Origin: Dichotomocladium elegans
Taxonomy: Eukaryota; Mucoromycota; Mucoromycetes; Mucorales; Lichtheimiaceae
Assembly: GCA_025716815.1 (NCBI GenBank)
Contig: JAIXMN010000030.1
Location: 310,001 to 374,000 of the forward strand
Direction of reading: 5' to 3'
Length of the DNA stretch: 64,000 nucleotides
Part shown: one piece after another, positions 46,997-60,130 of the stretch
How positions within the stretch are numbered: the first letter of the stretch is position 1
Layout: every line of letters starts with the position of its first letter
Position numbers and translations under genes: made by a program
Notes under the pieces: model-generated
What the model was told of the DNA's origin: nothing
Database searches by the model: none
The model's input: only the letters and a program-made list of their open reading frames with translations

Positions 46997-48300
46997 GAAA
47001 TTCCCTTGTATAAATCTTGGTGGGGGTCAGCCAGAACTGTATATGACTTCTCTGAAGGAACTTGTCAAGGGCGCCTTATATTGGCTCCAATCGATATGGA
47101 GGGTGGATGTCCTCTACCATATTTGCTCTCATGACCACTGCATTTAATTTCAATATATCCCATCCATTACTGCATCTTTTATCTCCTTAAAAAGTCCTCT
47201 TGTATTTTGCTGTACTAAATCATCAGGATATAGCCATTGTCCCAACCTGATTCCTCGTCGTTCCGACCTGATCATTGTCACACCTCATTGATCTATTCCA
47301 ATTCGGTGCGTACCTACTCTTGTCCGGTTCCTCTGGCTCTGCCTTGCCCCTGGTAATCATCTGACTCGGTGTATAATGTGTGATAGAATGTACTACATCA
47401 CACCCCCTCCCGTAATGTGTCGTGGCCTCCGATCCCAGTCCGTGCGTGTCTTTCGCCTGACAACGTACCTACTCTTCGGTTCCGTACTGTGCTATGTGCA
47501 TTTCCCTGGCCTTTGCCTGGGTTTGCGACATTTGCATACGATCTTTTAAGATGATCAAAGTCTCGCATATGCGCCATTCGCGCTTTGTGCAATGGGAAAT
47601 CGTTGGTTTGAAAGTCATGGACACACTGTTTCTACAATGGAAATAGATGATAAGCCTCAACGGGAGACTTGAGCATCAGCCTGAAGTAGAAATATCGTGA
47701 GTGGATCCATGCATAAGGAGCACAATGGCATTCTTTTGGCACGCGTGCATTTAGATCTCTTCGATCACATATATATATATATATATTTACCCGAGAACAT
47801 GAAGACGGCATCCAAGGATTCGAACTTGACGGAGACGAGCAAAATCATTGAAAATATAAAGATCATGGACTTGTAAAGGAAAGACACAGGGTTTTCGTCC
47901 GGTGGTGCACCACAATTTCGATGCTACTGTGCATATGTTCACTTGCAGTCAACATATTTCCGATACCGCAACCAGATACAGGACTTGTACTGGGGCAGTT
48001 TGGAAGAGCTTACTGTCGCGTTCCTCGTAGAGGCCGTGGCTTCATCGGATCCAGGTCAAATTGCTGCTGCAGATATCATCCATTCGATGTAATAGATGCA
48101 ACGTAATGATAATTTTTGGTTTGGCTGATATGTATGCCCCCATCTTTTTATTATACAACAGGGTCCCTCGACTGCTGGAAGCAAAAGGCAATAAAATCCT
48201 GGAGGGCACATATGTGCATCGATACGTGAGTAGTTTATTGGACACAGTATTTGGCGTTGAACCCCCCGTTTTCAGCATGATTAGTAATAAGCATTAAATA
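46997..48300. other. accessory DNA with retroelement-like debris
   Basis: No gene is supported. A short internal repeat, GTACCTACTCTT followed by CGGTTCC, occurs near 47,310 and again near 47,466. The minus strand at 47,398-47,592 reads a basic peptide (MHKARMAHMRDFDHLKRSY) that may be a relic of a retroelement gag or similar, but this is only a resemblance in style. A TA microsatellite lies at 47,769-47,786. Confidence 0.35.
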
Positions 48301-48940
48301 TGCTCGCTACACCGTTAAAAATGAAAATGGACTCGTCCAAAACGAGCTTCATTTGCTTACCGGACTTGATGAAATTGTCAGAATGTTTTCGGTTTCTCTT
48401 ATAGCCAACCTTCAGCTCCTTGACCCACCCCGCCAACATATCTTGATGACGTCCCTGCTTGACATAAGGTGCGCAATTTGGCTTATGTATTAACATATCG
48501 ATCTTCCTGTTCTGGTTGTTATTGCCAATATTATCGCCATCCGAGTCGGCATTTGACTACTGGACGGCTCAGGACGCCCCTTTACCACCTGAATTGTTTG
48601 CGAAAGCCCGTCATTGCTAAACATGTTCCGTTGATCATATAATGTAACCGCCCGCATAGGTGCTAGCAAACCAATTTTGCAAAATAAATATGAGAGGGAT
48701 GACGCCCCAGATAATCGAAAGCTTACGCTGACCCCATTAGCCTGCAGGGTGACAAAGCATATCAACATAGCCTTCTCCCCAAATAAATGAGCAAGAGCAA
48801 CGTCTACTATGCGGGTTCATGCTGAGCAGGGAAAGATACATAGGCATGTCAAACACCGGAATTTCCTACCCTGGCCAAAAGATTTGAACGTATGTACTTG
48901 GCATATAGAATGACGGCTCATGCCACCAGAGATGACGTTA
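48301..48940 (-). repeat. dispersed repeat R1, copy B (640 bp)
   Basis: Second copy of the repeat at 27,692-28,363, same orientation. It has point changes and small indels spread along the length. The minus-strand debris here includes SGKQMKLVLDE, LQANGVSVSFRLSGA and GQGRKFRCLTCL, in several frames. The copies differ by many substitutions, so neither insertion looks recent. Confidence 0.82.
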
Positions 48941-51373
48941 CAGAGCAGAGGAAGAAGGTTGTCCTTGGATATCATGACACCATTGAAGCTCGACTGGTCA
49001 ATCCAAGGACTCAAGGGATCTTAAAGCATACATGCCAGTGGGGTCTTTAACCGTTAAAAACAGCACCTATTTGGTTTCGTTGAAAGACTAGGACCTTGTC
49101 ATGTCGTTATTTAGCAGCATCAAAGACATGGTACACACTGTTTGATTCTTCCCTGGATGCCATATTGCCATTGGCTACTTCAACCTTTTGGATGAGGTTA
49201 GGAACAAAACGGCACCGTCTTCCAATGTAGAAACGGCTATGATCCGAGTGTACCTCTTACTCGTGTGGTGTGCTTCTCCATATGCTTTAACTTACGTGTA
49301 TGTCCACATGGTCAGGCAGGTATGTGATGGTAATATCCAGCACGAAATAAGCAGAGGGAGACGCAAGGGACGAGCGAAAACAACAAAAAAGGGGGTAGAG
49401 GCCTGGACATGCCTGCCAACTCACTGCCAACCGGGGTGTCCAGTATCTGTCGCATTTTCTTCCATACACTCCGGTACGGATAAGGTCGGCCATTCTAGAG
49501 ATAGCAAGTAAAAGCGCAAATAAATACCGTATGGATCTATACTGGGTTAAGACCATGGAAGGGAAGCTGAGGATGGAATGGCAAATAGATAGAACGGTGA
49601 TGGGTGTTAGGGATTTAGCGCTCGGTATAAAACCCAAAGGGGCTGAAATCGAGTCTTTTGAGACGTGATCCTCTTTGTTGAATAAAAACAGGTCTCTGTT
49701 TTATATGATTTCAGACCAGGGTATCTGGGGTGGACTAACCGTGAGCCGATGACCAATTCTTCTGTGGAGAGGAGTGTTCCTGGGAAATTATGTCAAACGA
49801 TGGCTGGATCAGGAAGTTAACTTTCCGCCCACTACTGCGCGTGAAAGCGCAGCGTCATGAACCACAAGGCTAAGACAAGAACTTCATTGCTCTAATTATA
49901 GGAAATCAAAGTGAAATAGGAAAGGGGTAATCGATGATGTCTTGATTGATGATTCTCATCGTAAAATCAAGCGTTCGAGACAAGATCGTCTTTATCCAAT
50001 GAAAACAACCCATATCTTATACAAACTCTGACCAGCCCATGGCGGCCTCCATGGACTAAACATAAGCCGGGGAACAACTAGGTGTACCGTCATTTTTATT
50101 TCGTGCGTTTCGGCGTATGCTCTTGGTCTCACGGGTATCAGTGGAAGGATTATGTTCACTGGACAGGCGATCGAGCATGCAGATGATCCATGTGATATCA
50201 ACGCTATGCATAGCCCTTGGACGAGAATTGACATGACGAGTCATCAAACGCTATGAGGATAGATCATTTGGTGGGATGATTATCTACCATACGACTGGAA
50301 TAGTGTTTGTACTTAGACTATTCGTCTATGGTCTTCGGCGTATTCGATCAATTATTTCCGAGGTTGTCGAAGAAAATAAGAGGCCGATCAATCATACCAT
50401 CTCTTTTGTTCCCTCTTTTCATAGCGACGCAAGGAAGGTCTACATTTCAGATGATCCCGGGTAGCGGGTCAGGACGGTATCACACAGCAACTTTTTTATG
50501 TCGACGGAATCATCACGATGATCGATTCAAAAGACTATTTTGGTCGATACCGCATGAGCAATGAGCAATACAAAACGGACCAGCTTGCGCAGATCCGGAT
50601 GACTTCGATTGTGTCATCATTAACAAACGTATCAGAAGATGAGGCTTCGGGACTCTCTATGCATCTGTCGAGCAACATGCCGTCTGTCGCTGCTCTTTTA
50701 GTTTCCAAAAGGATGGGGACCAAAACCGTCAAACAAACGTCCAAGAGCGTCAAAAAGCAACACGATCCGATGATTGAGCAAAAACCATGCTACTCGTTCA
50801 TGAGCAAGAGGTGCGCGCATTTGTACACAAAAGAGGTCGTTGCCTTTAGAATTCAATATATCGGATCAATGGGAGTGCTTGGTGTAGAGGGGAAGGGCTC
50901 AAAATGAAGATCATTCAGGGTGTGGATGATCGTCTTGTCAGCAGAGAGCAACGGTCATGGAAGAAAGAAACGCGCCTTACGTTGTACCACGAAACCGCAG
51001 CTATTTTCTCTTTCACATTTGACATATCGCCTGTAATCTACCACTCTACAGTGTTTTGCTGCTTCAGAAATATACACGTTCCTCAGGCAAACATTTCTCA
51101 CAATGGGACACATGTTTCGAGCCGGGCAGGGTTGTTACACCGATGGCAAATGCTACATGAAGACGAATCAATGACATTTGATCACTGATGAGGCAGACTG
51201 AATTGACTCACTGAAGGGCCGAGGAGAGAGAGTGTGTGTGTGTCATTGTTTAATTATTTGTGTGCGTATGAAATATCTCGCTCTACTCCGGATTTAGTAA
51301 AAAAAATCACTTTCCGGCCTTTTATCCTTATCTTATTCTTCATGTGTACTTCCATGGGCTCCTGATTCGAACA
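48941..51373. other. accessory, gene-poor region and GATA-factor promoter
   Basis: Open frames such as 50,518-50,907 (plus, starting MIDSKDYFGRYRMSNEQY) have no recognisable domain and sit among repeat debris; they may be relics of a transposon. A GT microsatellite lies near 51,233-51,243. The last few hundred bases should hold the promoter and leader of the GATA gene. Confidence 0.3.
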
Positions 51374-52349
51374 ATGGACACTCTCAGTGCACCGAATACC
51401 TCGAGCTCGCTTCCACTTGCTTCATCCCATCAGCTGGACACCCCACCTACTACTAATAATAATAGTAATAATAATACCACAGCGGTTGGCAGCAGCCACA
51501 ACGGCATTGCACCGCAGAAACCAAAACAGAATAAAGTGGACGAAACCAAGCCATCGACAAAGAAAAAGGAAGTCTACCAGGTTTCGGCAACGCAATGCGC
51601 CAATTGCGGGACGACAACGACGCCGCTCTGGCGACGGGCACCGAACGGCGACACAATCTGCAATGCTTGTGGACTCTACTTTAAGGCTCGGAATCATTTC
51701 CGTCCGCCCACACTGAAACGCAATACCCACCGTGCAGCTACCGCTCACAAGGACGATCAGCAGCCTCCTCAACAAGAACAGCAGCCGGCATTCTCAATAA
51801 ACAGCTTTACTGCTACCACTACCACCACTACCACCACCAATGACTGCGGCAGCGGGCCTGAGAGTGGCACCTGTCCCGGAGGTGGCCAATGCAATGGCAG
51901 CGGCGGAAGCGCATCCTGTGCAGGCTGCCCGGCATTTAACCAGCATCAGGTCAATCGGCATACCATGATCTGCGCGAATTGCCGAACGACGACGACGCCG
52001 CTCTGGCGCCGCGACGAGGCCGGCAACACGATTTGCAACGCCTGTGGACTCTACTATAAACTGCACAATATGCACCGTCCGGTCAGCATGAAACGCAGTG
52101 TGATCAAACGGCGGAAACGACTCGTGGTGGCCGAGGTTGAGGGCGAGTCGGATGACGGTCATAATCAGGAAGAACAGACACAACAGGGGGATCATGAAAT
52201 AGGGGCCACCTCTCCATTAGAGGAGGAAAAACATCACCACCACCATCAACAGCAGCAGCAGCAGCAGTCAGAGCTAAGGTTGCCACGGCCGGTGAAGAAG
52301 AAGAGCAAGCGATTCAAGGCGACACCGCCACTACCATTATCATCACAGT

Positions 52350-52381
<32 letters not shown>

Positions 52382-52846
52382 CAACAGCGGCCGCCTCCAC
52401 CGCTGCCGTTGCTGCGACGAGATGAGGAAGAGGTACCTGCCATCGAGGATTACATTGTTCCGCGGAGGCGGGAACTTTCAGCGTCGACGTCGACGTCCTC
52501 ATCTCCGCCCATGCCACTCGTAGCGCTTCATCCTAGAATGTCCCATTCCTCTAGCGGGATCGAATCGCTTCTCCTGGCTGCCGAGGTGGAGAAGAGTCTC
52601 CATCCCCCCTCCCAACTTCCTCCGCCTCCAGCACATCATCTTCATCCTCTTCCGCCCATATCACTCCCGCCTCTTGGTTCCTCTCTGAAAGATTTTGACG
52701 ACGTCATCGAACGGCTACTCTCTCTGCGTAGGCAACCATCTTCCCACCATGTATTACTTCAGCATGTCCCTCATCTCCAGGATCTTGTGCGGCGCGTGGA
52801 GGCCGCGTCAGTGCATCCTTCTCAACAACGTTCGTCTCTGTTTTAG
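51374..52846 (+). CDS. Fep1/SRE-type iron-responsive GATA repressor
   Basis: An intronless gene of 490 residues from ATG 51374. Two GATA zinc fingers are present: [18 protein letters not shown] then CNAC, and [18 protein letters not shown] then CNAC. Between them is a Cys-rich segment ([20 protein letters not shown]) with the four-Cys spacing that marks iron-sensing GATA factors (Fep1, SreA, Urbs1). These bind GATA sites when iron is sufficient and shut off siderophore and iron-uptake genes. A basic stretch ([11 protein letters not shown]) follows the second finger. The rest is low complexity, with poly-Gln, poly-His and Pro runs, and ends with a possible Leu-rich helix ([14 protein letters not shown]). 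No iron-uptake genes are seen nearby. Confidence 0.92.
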
Positions 52847-52998
52847 CTAACACAGCTGTTTTGGTGCATAAAGAATTCAAAAATTATGTGTGCTCAAGAA
52901 AAAAGGAAAATGTACAGGCGAGAGGATAGTGGTGGTGGTAGTGGTGGAGAAGGGTAAGTAAGACAAAATAGCCTGGGGTGAAGGTTGGGGTTGCGGGC

Positions 52999-53022
52999 AC
53001 AGAGAGAGAGAGAGAGAGAGAA
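52999..53022. repeat. (AG)n microsatellite
   Basis: A run of AG dinucleotides in the intergenic space between the convergent GATA and CEP120-like genes. Confidence 0.7.
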
Positions 53023-53134
53023 GAAAGAAAACACTATGTACTTTGCTATACTATACTACACGCACACGCACGCACGAATAAAAGATAAATAAAAACATAA
53101 AAACAATAGACAAAATAGAGGACACGATACTCGC

Positions 53135-55159
53135 CTAACTCGTGCTGGTATGATGAGATGGGATCCTGGCCTTCTTTTTCTTGAACCAATCCAGGAGATC
53201 ATGTGTACCCACAGGCCGCTTTGCAAAACTGGTCTTTGCTCTGTTGTCGTTGTTGCTCTTGTCCCTCTTTCCATTGTGTGGTTCTTCTTTATTTTTGCTC
53301 ACACCATCGCTGCTGATTTTCATATCATCATCATGTTCACCGGACCACCAGCCACTTGTCAGACCAAACCGAACCGTGACAGTGGCGATCGCATCACCCT
53401 TCTCCTTTTCGGTCTCCTGACCGTCTCCCTCGCTGCCGCTGCCGTCGCGGCAGCGGTGGTGATGGTGGTGGTGTCGCCACCATGGAGCTTGATTCAGTCC
53501 TAGGACGGGAAACGTTCGTTCGACAAGATTGGGGTGGATTTCGCAAATGTTACTGCTGTTGATGCGAGCATACGCGTTAGCGTTGTTGACCGATTCATAG
53601 AGCGAGTGCCGGTTGCCACGAGACCGACGATAAAAGGTGAGATTGGAGAGGGGCACATGGGCCATGCCGACCACGGTCTCCTTACTCAGGAGACCGGCCA
53701 CACTGCTTCTGCTGTTGCTGCTACTGTCGTCGTCGCTCAGCAGTAAAAGCGATACCTCAAGAAACCGAAGATCGCAAAGCCATTGCTGGATGTCGGCCAG
53801 GTGGCCGCGCAGATGGAAACACGTCGGCCATGCTGACCGTGACGGCAAGGGCGAGCATGGGTTGCTGCTGTTGCTGTTGCTACTGCTATTGATACGAGTG
53901 GAGATGGATGAGGCAGGACATTGTATGGTCTGCGACAGGAACCGGTAGGTGAAGAATGGCTTCCGAGCCACACCGCGACGCCCGTTCAGACGAGGCGCGA
54001 CTCGATAGTGGGTAGCATCGAGAATGCGGAAATAAAATGTGTACTGCGATTGGCCCTTGCCGATCTGATGGTACTGCAATTGTCTATGATTGTTTTTGGT
54101 CAGTGACGGAGAAGGAGGAGTGGGAGGCGGCCATGACAACCGAGCCTGTGGTGGCGACGGTGGCGAGGGCGATGGATGATGTATCGGTAACGTTGGACGC
54201 TGCGGGTGACGTGGGTGGTGATGGTGATGAGGCGATGGTGGTCGCTGGGGCGATTGCTTGACCTTGATCTGACGAAATTCATTTGCCAACCGCTCGATAT
54301 TTAAGTCAATATTTTGGCGCGACTGCTTGAACGAGCGCTGCGAGGAGGGTGAGGATAGGATGGTTGTGGTCGACGTCGTGACGCTATCGGAAAACAAGAG
54401 GGGTGTGGATGATGCATGGCTTATGTGATCAAGCGACTTGAGTTCTAGCATGGGCGAATGAACGCTGTTGCCTCTGCTGCCGCTGCCGCTGCCATTGGGG
54501 AGTTGCTTTGGCGGCGGTGATCGTACGCTGGATGAACGAGTGGCGTTAGTAACACCCGCACCAGAACCAGAGGCGTTCTTCTCGTTTGGCATCGCTACAA
54601 TAAACAGTCCAGCCTTCACCTCTTCGCCCTTTTCAAGTTTCTGCCACTCGCCCCTGTCGGCCACAAACCGATTGACCTTGTCCATGCCCGCTGCCGGTCC
54701 GCGATGGACTACCATTTTGGCTTCCGCCACACGAAGGCAGAATGTTCCTAGAGTCTTCTCCCTGGCATCGGTGGTGACCGACTTCACAAGGAGACTGATT
54801 TCGCAATCGTGCTCTCGGAGACGCTGCAGAAGCTTTGTGGAAATCAGGTATGCCAGGGTCGTGTTGAATTCCACATTGCCTTCCCGCGAGATGGGCACTG
54901 GCGCGCTACTGATTAGTGATGCAGGCGGAATCAGGTCGTCCACAGCAGCAGGTAGATGCAACTCTAGCTTGCTTTGAATAAAGATATCATGTTCCGTGCT
55001 ATGAGAAAAGAAACGACCTAAGCGTTTTGAGTTGGATAGTGGTCAGAATAAATAAGGGGACGTTTAGTTCGTGTTTTTCCTTCTTCTTCTTGCCGTCTAA
55101 CCTTTTTGTAGCGATACCAGGATGGCGTATTCGCAAGTCCGTGTCAGAAGTAAAGACAT
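53135..55159 (-). CDS. CEP120-like C2-domain protein
   Basis: Two exons, 646 residues; intron 55018-55101, in frame. The first exon begins MSLLLTRTCEYAILVSLQKG and splices to RFFSHSTEHDIFIQSKLELH, the start of a C2 domain (with NVEFNTTLAYLIST). A Ser/Pro/His-rich linker follows, then a second C2-like region: YTFYFRILDATHYRV, KPFFTYRFLSQTIQ, FHLRGHLADIQQWLCDLRFL, GMAHVPLSNLTF and IATVTVRFGLTSG. This order and the SPFF-like and HLADIQQWL blocks fit the CEP120 family (DUF3668). In animals CEP120 acts in centriole elongation. Mucoromycota have no centrioles or flagella, so the role here is unknown. The extreme C-terminus is basic (KKKKARIPS). No coiled coil of the animal type is present. Confidence 0.75.
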
Positions 55160-55698
55160 GCTATGTTTCTTTTTTCTTTCTTTTATATATGTATATTAAG
55201 AGACAGGGCGGGAAGAATATAAGTTCCAAAAAGCGAGAAATAAAAGGCGCATTTCTCCTTCTCAGCCAGAGAGAGAGAGAGAGAAAGAGAGAGAAAGAGA
55301 AAGAGAGGGAAAACAGACGATAAGAGCAAAAACTTCCCCCTCCCCCCGCAACCCCAAGCAGGGAATTTATACCCTCACTTTTTGCTCGCGCTTGGCCTTC
55401 GCTCACACGATCATCGATTCTTCCTCTCAGGGAACTTCAGCATGGCATTTTATATTCGGCCATTGCCATCATATGGTATCTTTGAAGATCACCTGGAGAC
55501 GTGACACGGTTCTCCATATATGGACAATGGTGCCATTTCTTGCCCCACATCAAAGTTTTAAAGAGTGGGAAAGGAGAAGGATAAATGCCCATACGCACAC
55601 ACACACACACACTTCTTCGACATGTTGGAGAATGCATAGCTCCGCGATATCTTTTATATATCTCTCTCTGTTTCTCCTTTTTTTCCGCCTTTATTATC
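55160..55698. other. intergenic with GA-rich leader
   Basis: Promoter of the CEP120-like gene and 3' region of importin alpha. A (GA)n tract spans about 55,268-55,306 and a CA run lies near 55,595-55,612. No gene is seen. Confidence 0.4.
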
Positions 55699-57000
55699 TT
55701 AATGCGTTCCTCCAAAATTAAATCCGCCCTGAGGTGCCTGTTCATGCTGCTGGAATGTAAACTGCGCACCGGTTTCCATCTCCTCCGTCTCACCATCATC
55801 CTCTTCGGAGAAGTACTTATCGATAATGTTGAATGCCTTCTTGTAAATCTCGCTATTGTCATGCTGTTGTAACTCGTGTATGTAATCCAATCCATTGCAC
55901 TCTTCGATCAGCATAGCATAAGGATTGAGTCCATCAGGCGAGTTAGCCCGCTCGAGCTCACCCACGCTCAGAATATTTTCCAGACCATCTAACGTCACCA
56001 TGATGATCTTGTTGTCCATGTTCATCAAGATATCACACAGCGGCTTGATACATCCCTCTGCAACGAGATATTTAATTTGATCAGGCTTATTGAGTCCACC
56101 CGACGTCGCATTGCAGATTGCCCAGCAGGCCTCCTTCTTGGTCTTGAAATCTCCGTGGGCCAAAATCTGGATCAGCGGCCGCATCAGACCCGCATCAATG
56201 ACTGCCTGGATCTGCATCGGGTTGCCGGCTGTAATATTCGACAAGGTCCAGCACGCCTCTTTGCGGATAGCCTCCTTGGGGCTGGCAAGCAGTTGGTGGA
56301 GCGCATTGATGGCGCCGCAGTTGATAATTATTTGAGTTTGATGGTCGTCGCCAGTGACAATATTACCCACCGAACGCAGCGCAGGGGTCTGGACAGACGT
56401 CTGGGGATGGCTGAGCAGCTCTATCAAGCGCGGGCACAAGCCTGACTCGACAACTGCCTGGATACGGTCGTTCTGACCATCGGACAGGTAAGAGATAGCC
56501 CAGCACGTATCGATCAAGACCTCGTCATCCTGCGAGTGAATAAGCTTCGCAAGCACCTGAAGGGCAGGGGCCACGAGCCGCCAGTCCGGTTGTGGATTCT
56601 TACCGCGGCAAAAGTTGGACAGGGTCCACGTTGCGTTCCGGAGCATGGACACCTTGGTGGTTTCCTCAAAAATCGACAGCAGTGGTGGGAGTGCACCGTA
56701 CTGCAACACATAATCTCGGCAGCGAGCGCTGTCTCCTGCAATGTTGCCCAATGCCCATACTGCCTGTTCCTTCACATCTATTACCGGGCTGCTCAACAGC
56801 TCAATGAAACGGGGCACTGCACCCGCCTCGAGTACCACCTGCGTCTGCTGCGATGAGCCTGATGCAATATTCGTCAATGCCCACGCGGCTTCAAACTAAA
56901 TGAAACATTTGTGTAAGCAACCTTTATTTTTGTTTTTTTTCGGTCCTATCCGCCTCTTTTCCCCCTCGCCTGTCGCTCCAAATATTGCCACCAACACTTT

Positions 57001-57037
<37 letters not shown>

Positions 57038-57536
57038 CCTGAAGGATCGAGTTAGGTGAGGCCAGGAACTCGACAAATCGAGGCACTACGCCGCAAGCAA
57101 TCACTTGCTCAATAGGTGGATCTTTTTCCTTTGAAAGAAGCTTTCGAAAGTGCGATGTCGCCTTCAGTTGTATTTCTGCGTCTTCCGAGTAGAGACTCTG
57201 CACCATTTCTGGCAGGTCAGCTGCGAGCTAGCGACAGAGAGCAACAGCAGCAGCAGCAGAGTTAGTGCTCTTAAGAAGACTATCCCACATGAAAAGCGCG
57301 TGGCAATGGCCACTCAGCACGCCTACCTGATTGTCAATCGCAAATCCGTCTGCTTCATCGTCCGATTCGTCCGGGAGTGTTTCAATATTAAAATTGCGTC
57401 GCTTGGCAAGGTTTTCCTCTTTCTTTTGCTTTCGAATCTCAACCTGAGCAGTCTCGCGCCGACGTCGAACTTCCTCCGGCTTAAAATGACTGCGCGCCTT
57501 GTACGCATTACGGCGAAGATCAGCGAGTGGATCCAT
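55699..57536 (-). CDS. importin subunit alpha (karyopherin alpha)
   Basis: Three exons, 531 residues; introns 57228-57326 and 56896-57038, in frame. The N-terminus has the basic importin-beta-binding region ([29 protein letters not shown]). About ten Armadillo repeats follow, each with the Trp-Asn ligand-binding signature, for example [50 protein letters not shown] and [13 protein letters not shown]. The C-terminus is acidic ([15 protein letters not shown]) and ends in a Gly/Phe-rich tail. It binds classical nuclear localisation signals and imports cargo with importin beta. The second intron contains a long TA microsatellite (57,002-57,035). Confidence 0.97.
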
Positions 57537-58739
57537 GTATATGTTAAAGGAGATTGAAGGGGTACGGAGGAAGGAAAAGAGTTTAAAAAAGAAAAAAAGT
57601 GAGAAAGAAAAGTAAAAAAAAACCTTTGGCATTCACAGGTTTTTTTTTTTCCCTCCTAAAAATAAATTTTGCGCTACACCTTTACTTTCTCCTACTGCAT
57701 TGTTTGTTACTGGCTGAACTTTGAGAATTCAATGGTGCCTTCTTTTTTTTTTCTAACAGAGAGGGTTTCTCATTCGCGTATGCTATAAGGTCATGTTAGA
57801 GGCGTGCGCTATTCCATTGGTCGTAGCCTCTCCACTCATGCGTCAGGCGCCACGATGAAAGATCCATTCGTTGCATAATCTCTAGCAAAGGAGGCCGAAT
57901 GAATGGCTGACGATGAGAAACAGAACACCCTACTCGAAAAATCTATCATGCTGCCCAAATGAATCATCAGACAGCGAATACGCGATCTCGATTACCCGTC
58001 AGGTACTCGATAATCCGAGCAAGAAGCCGAAGATCGTGCTTCGTAAAATAGCTACTCAGCCGAGTGTTTCTCCATCTCTGTGTATGTATGTATACGGGAG
58101 AGGGCAGTGAGGAGGATGCGCAAAATAAGAAGTTTCTTTCCATCAACGACATGACTCTACCATGTATCATCATTCTGCCCATAGTATGTCTTTATGGAGG
58201 CACAGTAAGAGAACGACCGATGGGCACCAAGCTTAGTAAACAAGAAGTCTAAACTTGTAATGTAACTGCTTCCTGCTACTGGTCATTATTAAGAAGCTGT
58301 AATATCATGTGCAGAACTGGGCACGCAGAAACATGCATAACCTTTTATAGTACCTTACTATTCTTACGCACACAGCTGGCCACTGGCTGAATGTGGCCAT
58401 TAGAGTATATATATTCTCTCTCTCTCTTGGCATTGCTTATATATGCCAATGATAGATAGTAAGTAGATATCTCTTTCGTCTAAGCCAAGTGAATACAGCT
58501 CTGTCCTGTTGATCTTCCCTCGGACAGTATTTTCAGACCACTGGCCGCGTTTCGAATTAGGACAATGCGTCTTCATCTTTTCCATTCTGTCATCTAGGAC
58601 GTCGGTATTTGCGAAGAAAGCGTTTATTCGGGCGTGGGAGAGAGAAAGAGAGTAAAGGATGTGTAAAAGAATCAAAGCAAGAATACACAAAGGAAAGTGA
58701 AAAAAAAAAGAATGATCAAACTAATTTATCTCTCTTTCT
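57537..58739. other. intergenic
   Basis: Upstream of importin alpha, with T-rich runs near its start codon (57,605-57,650). Further right there are only short frames in 57,900-58,690 and a CT-rich stretch (58,417-58,429). No gene, tRNA or repeat could be supported. Confidence 0.35.
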
Positions 58740-59411
<672 letters not shown>

Positions 59412-60130
59412 ATGGAAAATAAAATAAAGTGGGGGAGGTGGGCAGAGAGGAAAGAACGTTGCTTCGGGGTAGACGGAAATGTGCGAGTGTGAGTTTTATA
59501 AAAGAAAAGGAGACTAAAGACACAGAGTGCGTGCGAGTGGGGTGTATGTGTATGTGTGTGCATGTGCCGCAGCCGGTTCCATGTGACCTCTGGCGCATGA
59601 TTGACAACTGTCCAATCAAATGATTACACTGTTCTCACCCTGCTCCCCTCCCCCCTCACGCACGCACACACATACTGGCCAACACCGCAGTCAGTGGAAC
59701 CTTGTGTAGAAGACGCGATCCGACTTTTGCCTCGCGAGCCGCAGCACCAGCCACAACCGTTGTTTGCATTTCGCAGTATTGTACTTGGCGCAGCCAAACG
59801 TGTCAACAGGAACTTCCTGCTATCGCTTGACGAGGACATCTGCTGAACAGATATGTGTCATTTCTGTGCCTCGCTGACGACATTGTCCGCAGCCCACTCT
59901 TCGAATTATAAGTTAAGATCCTCTTTTTTTTCCGGGGGGGCATAATCATTTCTGCACACGCGTGCTGTGGTGGCGTTGTTGTCTGATGATTCTATGACGA
60001 TTAACTATTGTATCAACGGATATGAGATCGCATGATTTCTATTTAAGCTGGGTGTGTGGTCTATGGTATGTAATAAGGCTTTGCTCTCTATGCGTGTCTG
60101 ACCTGTGATAAGCCAGTATCATGATCGACT
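59412..60130. other. intergenic
   Basis: Promoter of ATG8 and 3' region of the amino-acid transporter gene. A minus-strand frame at 59,624-59,839 (MSSSSDSRKFLLTRLAAPST) is Ser/Cys-rich with no domain; it could be a short gene or chance. A run of G (59,933-59,939) is the only other feature. Confidence 0.35.

Noticed and set aside
47814..47840. TTCGAAC motif as a tRNA T-loop
   Set aside because: Flanking sequence has no tRNA stems.
50276..50907. Protein-coding gene in accessory DNA
   Set aside because: Two separate frames with no domain and no convincing splice sites; more likely transposon relics.
59624..59839. Gene upstream of ATG8
   Set aside because: 71-codon low-complexity frame without domain or splice support; cannot be told from chance.
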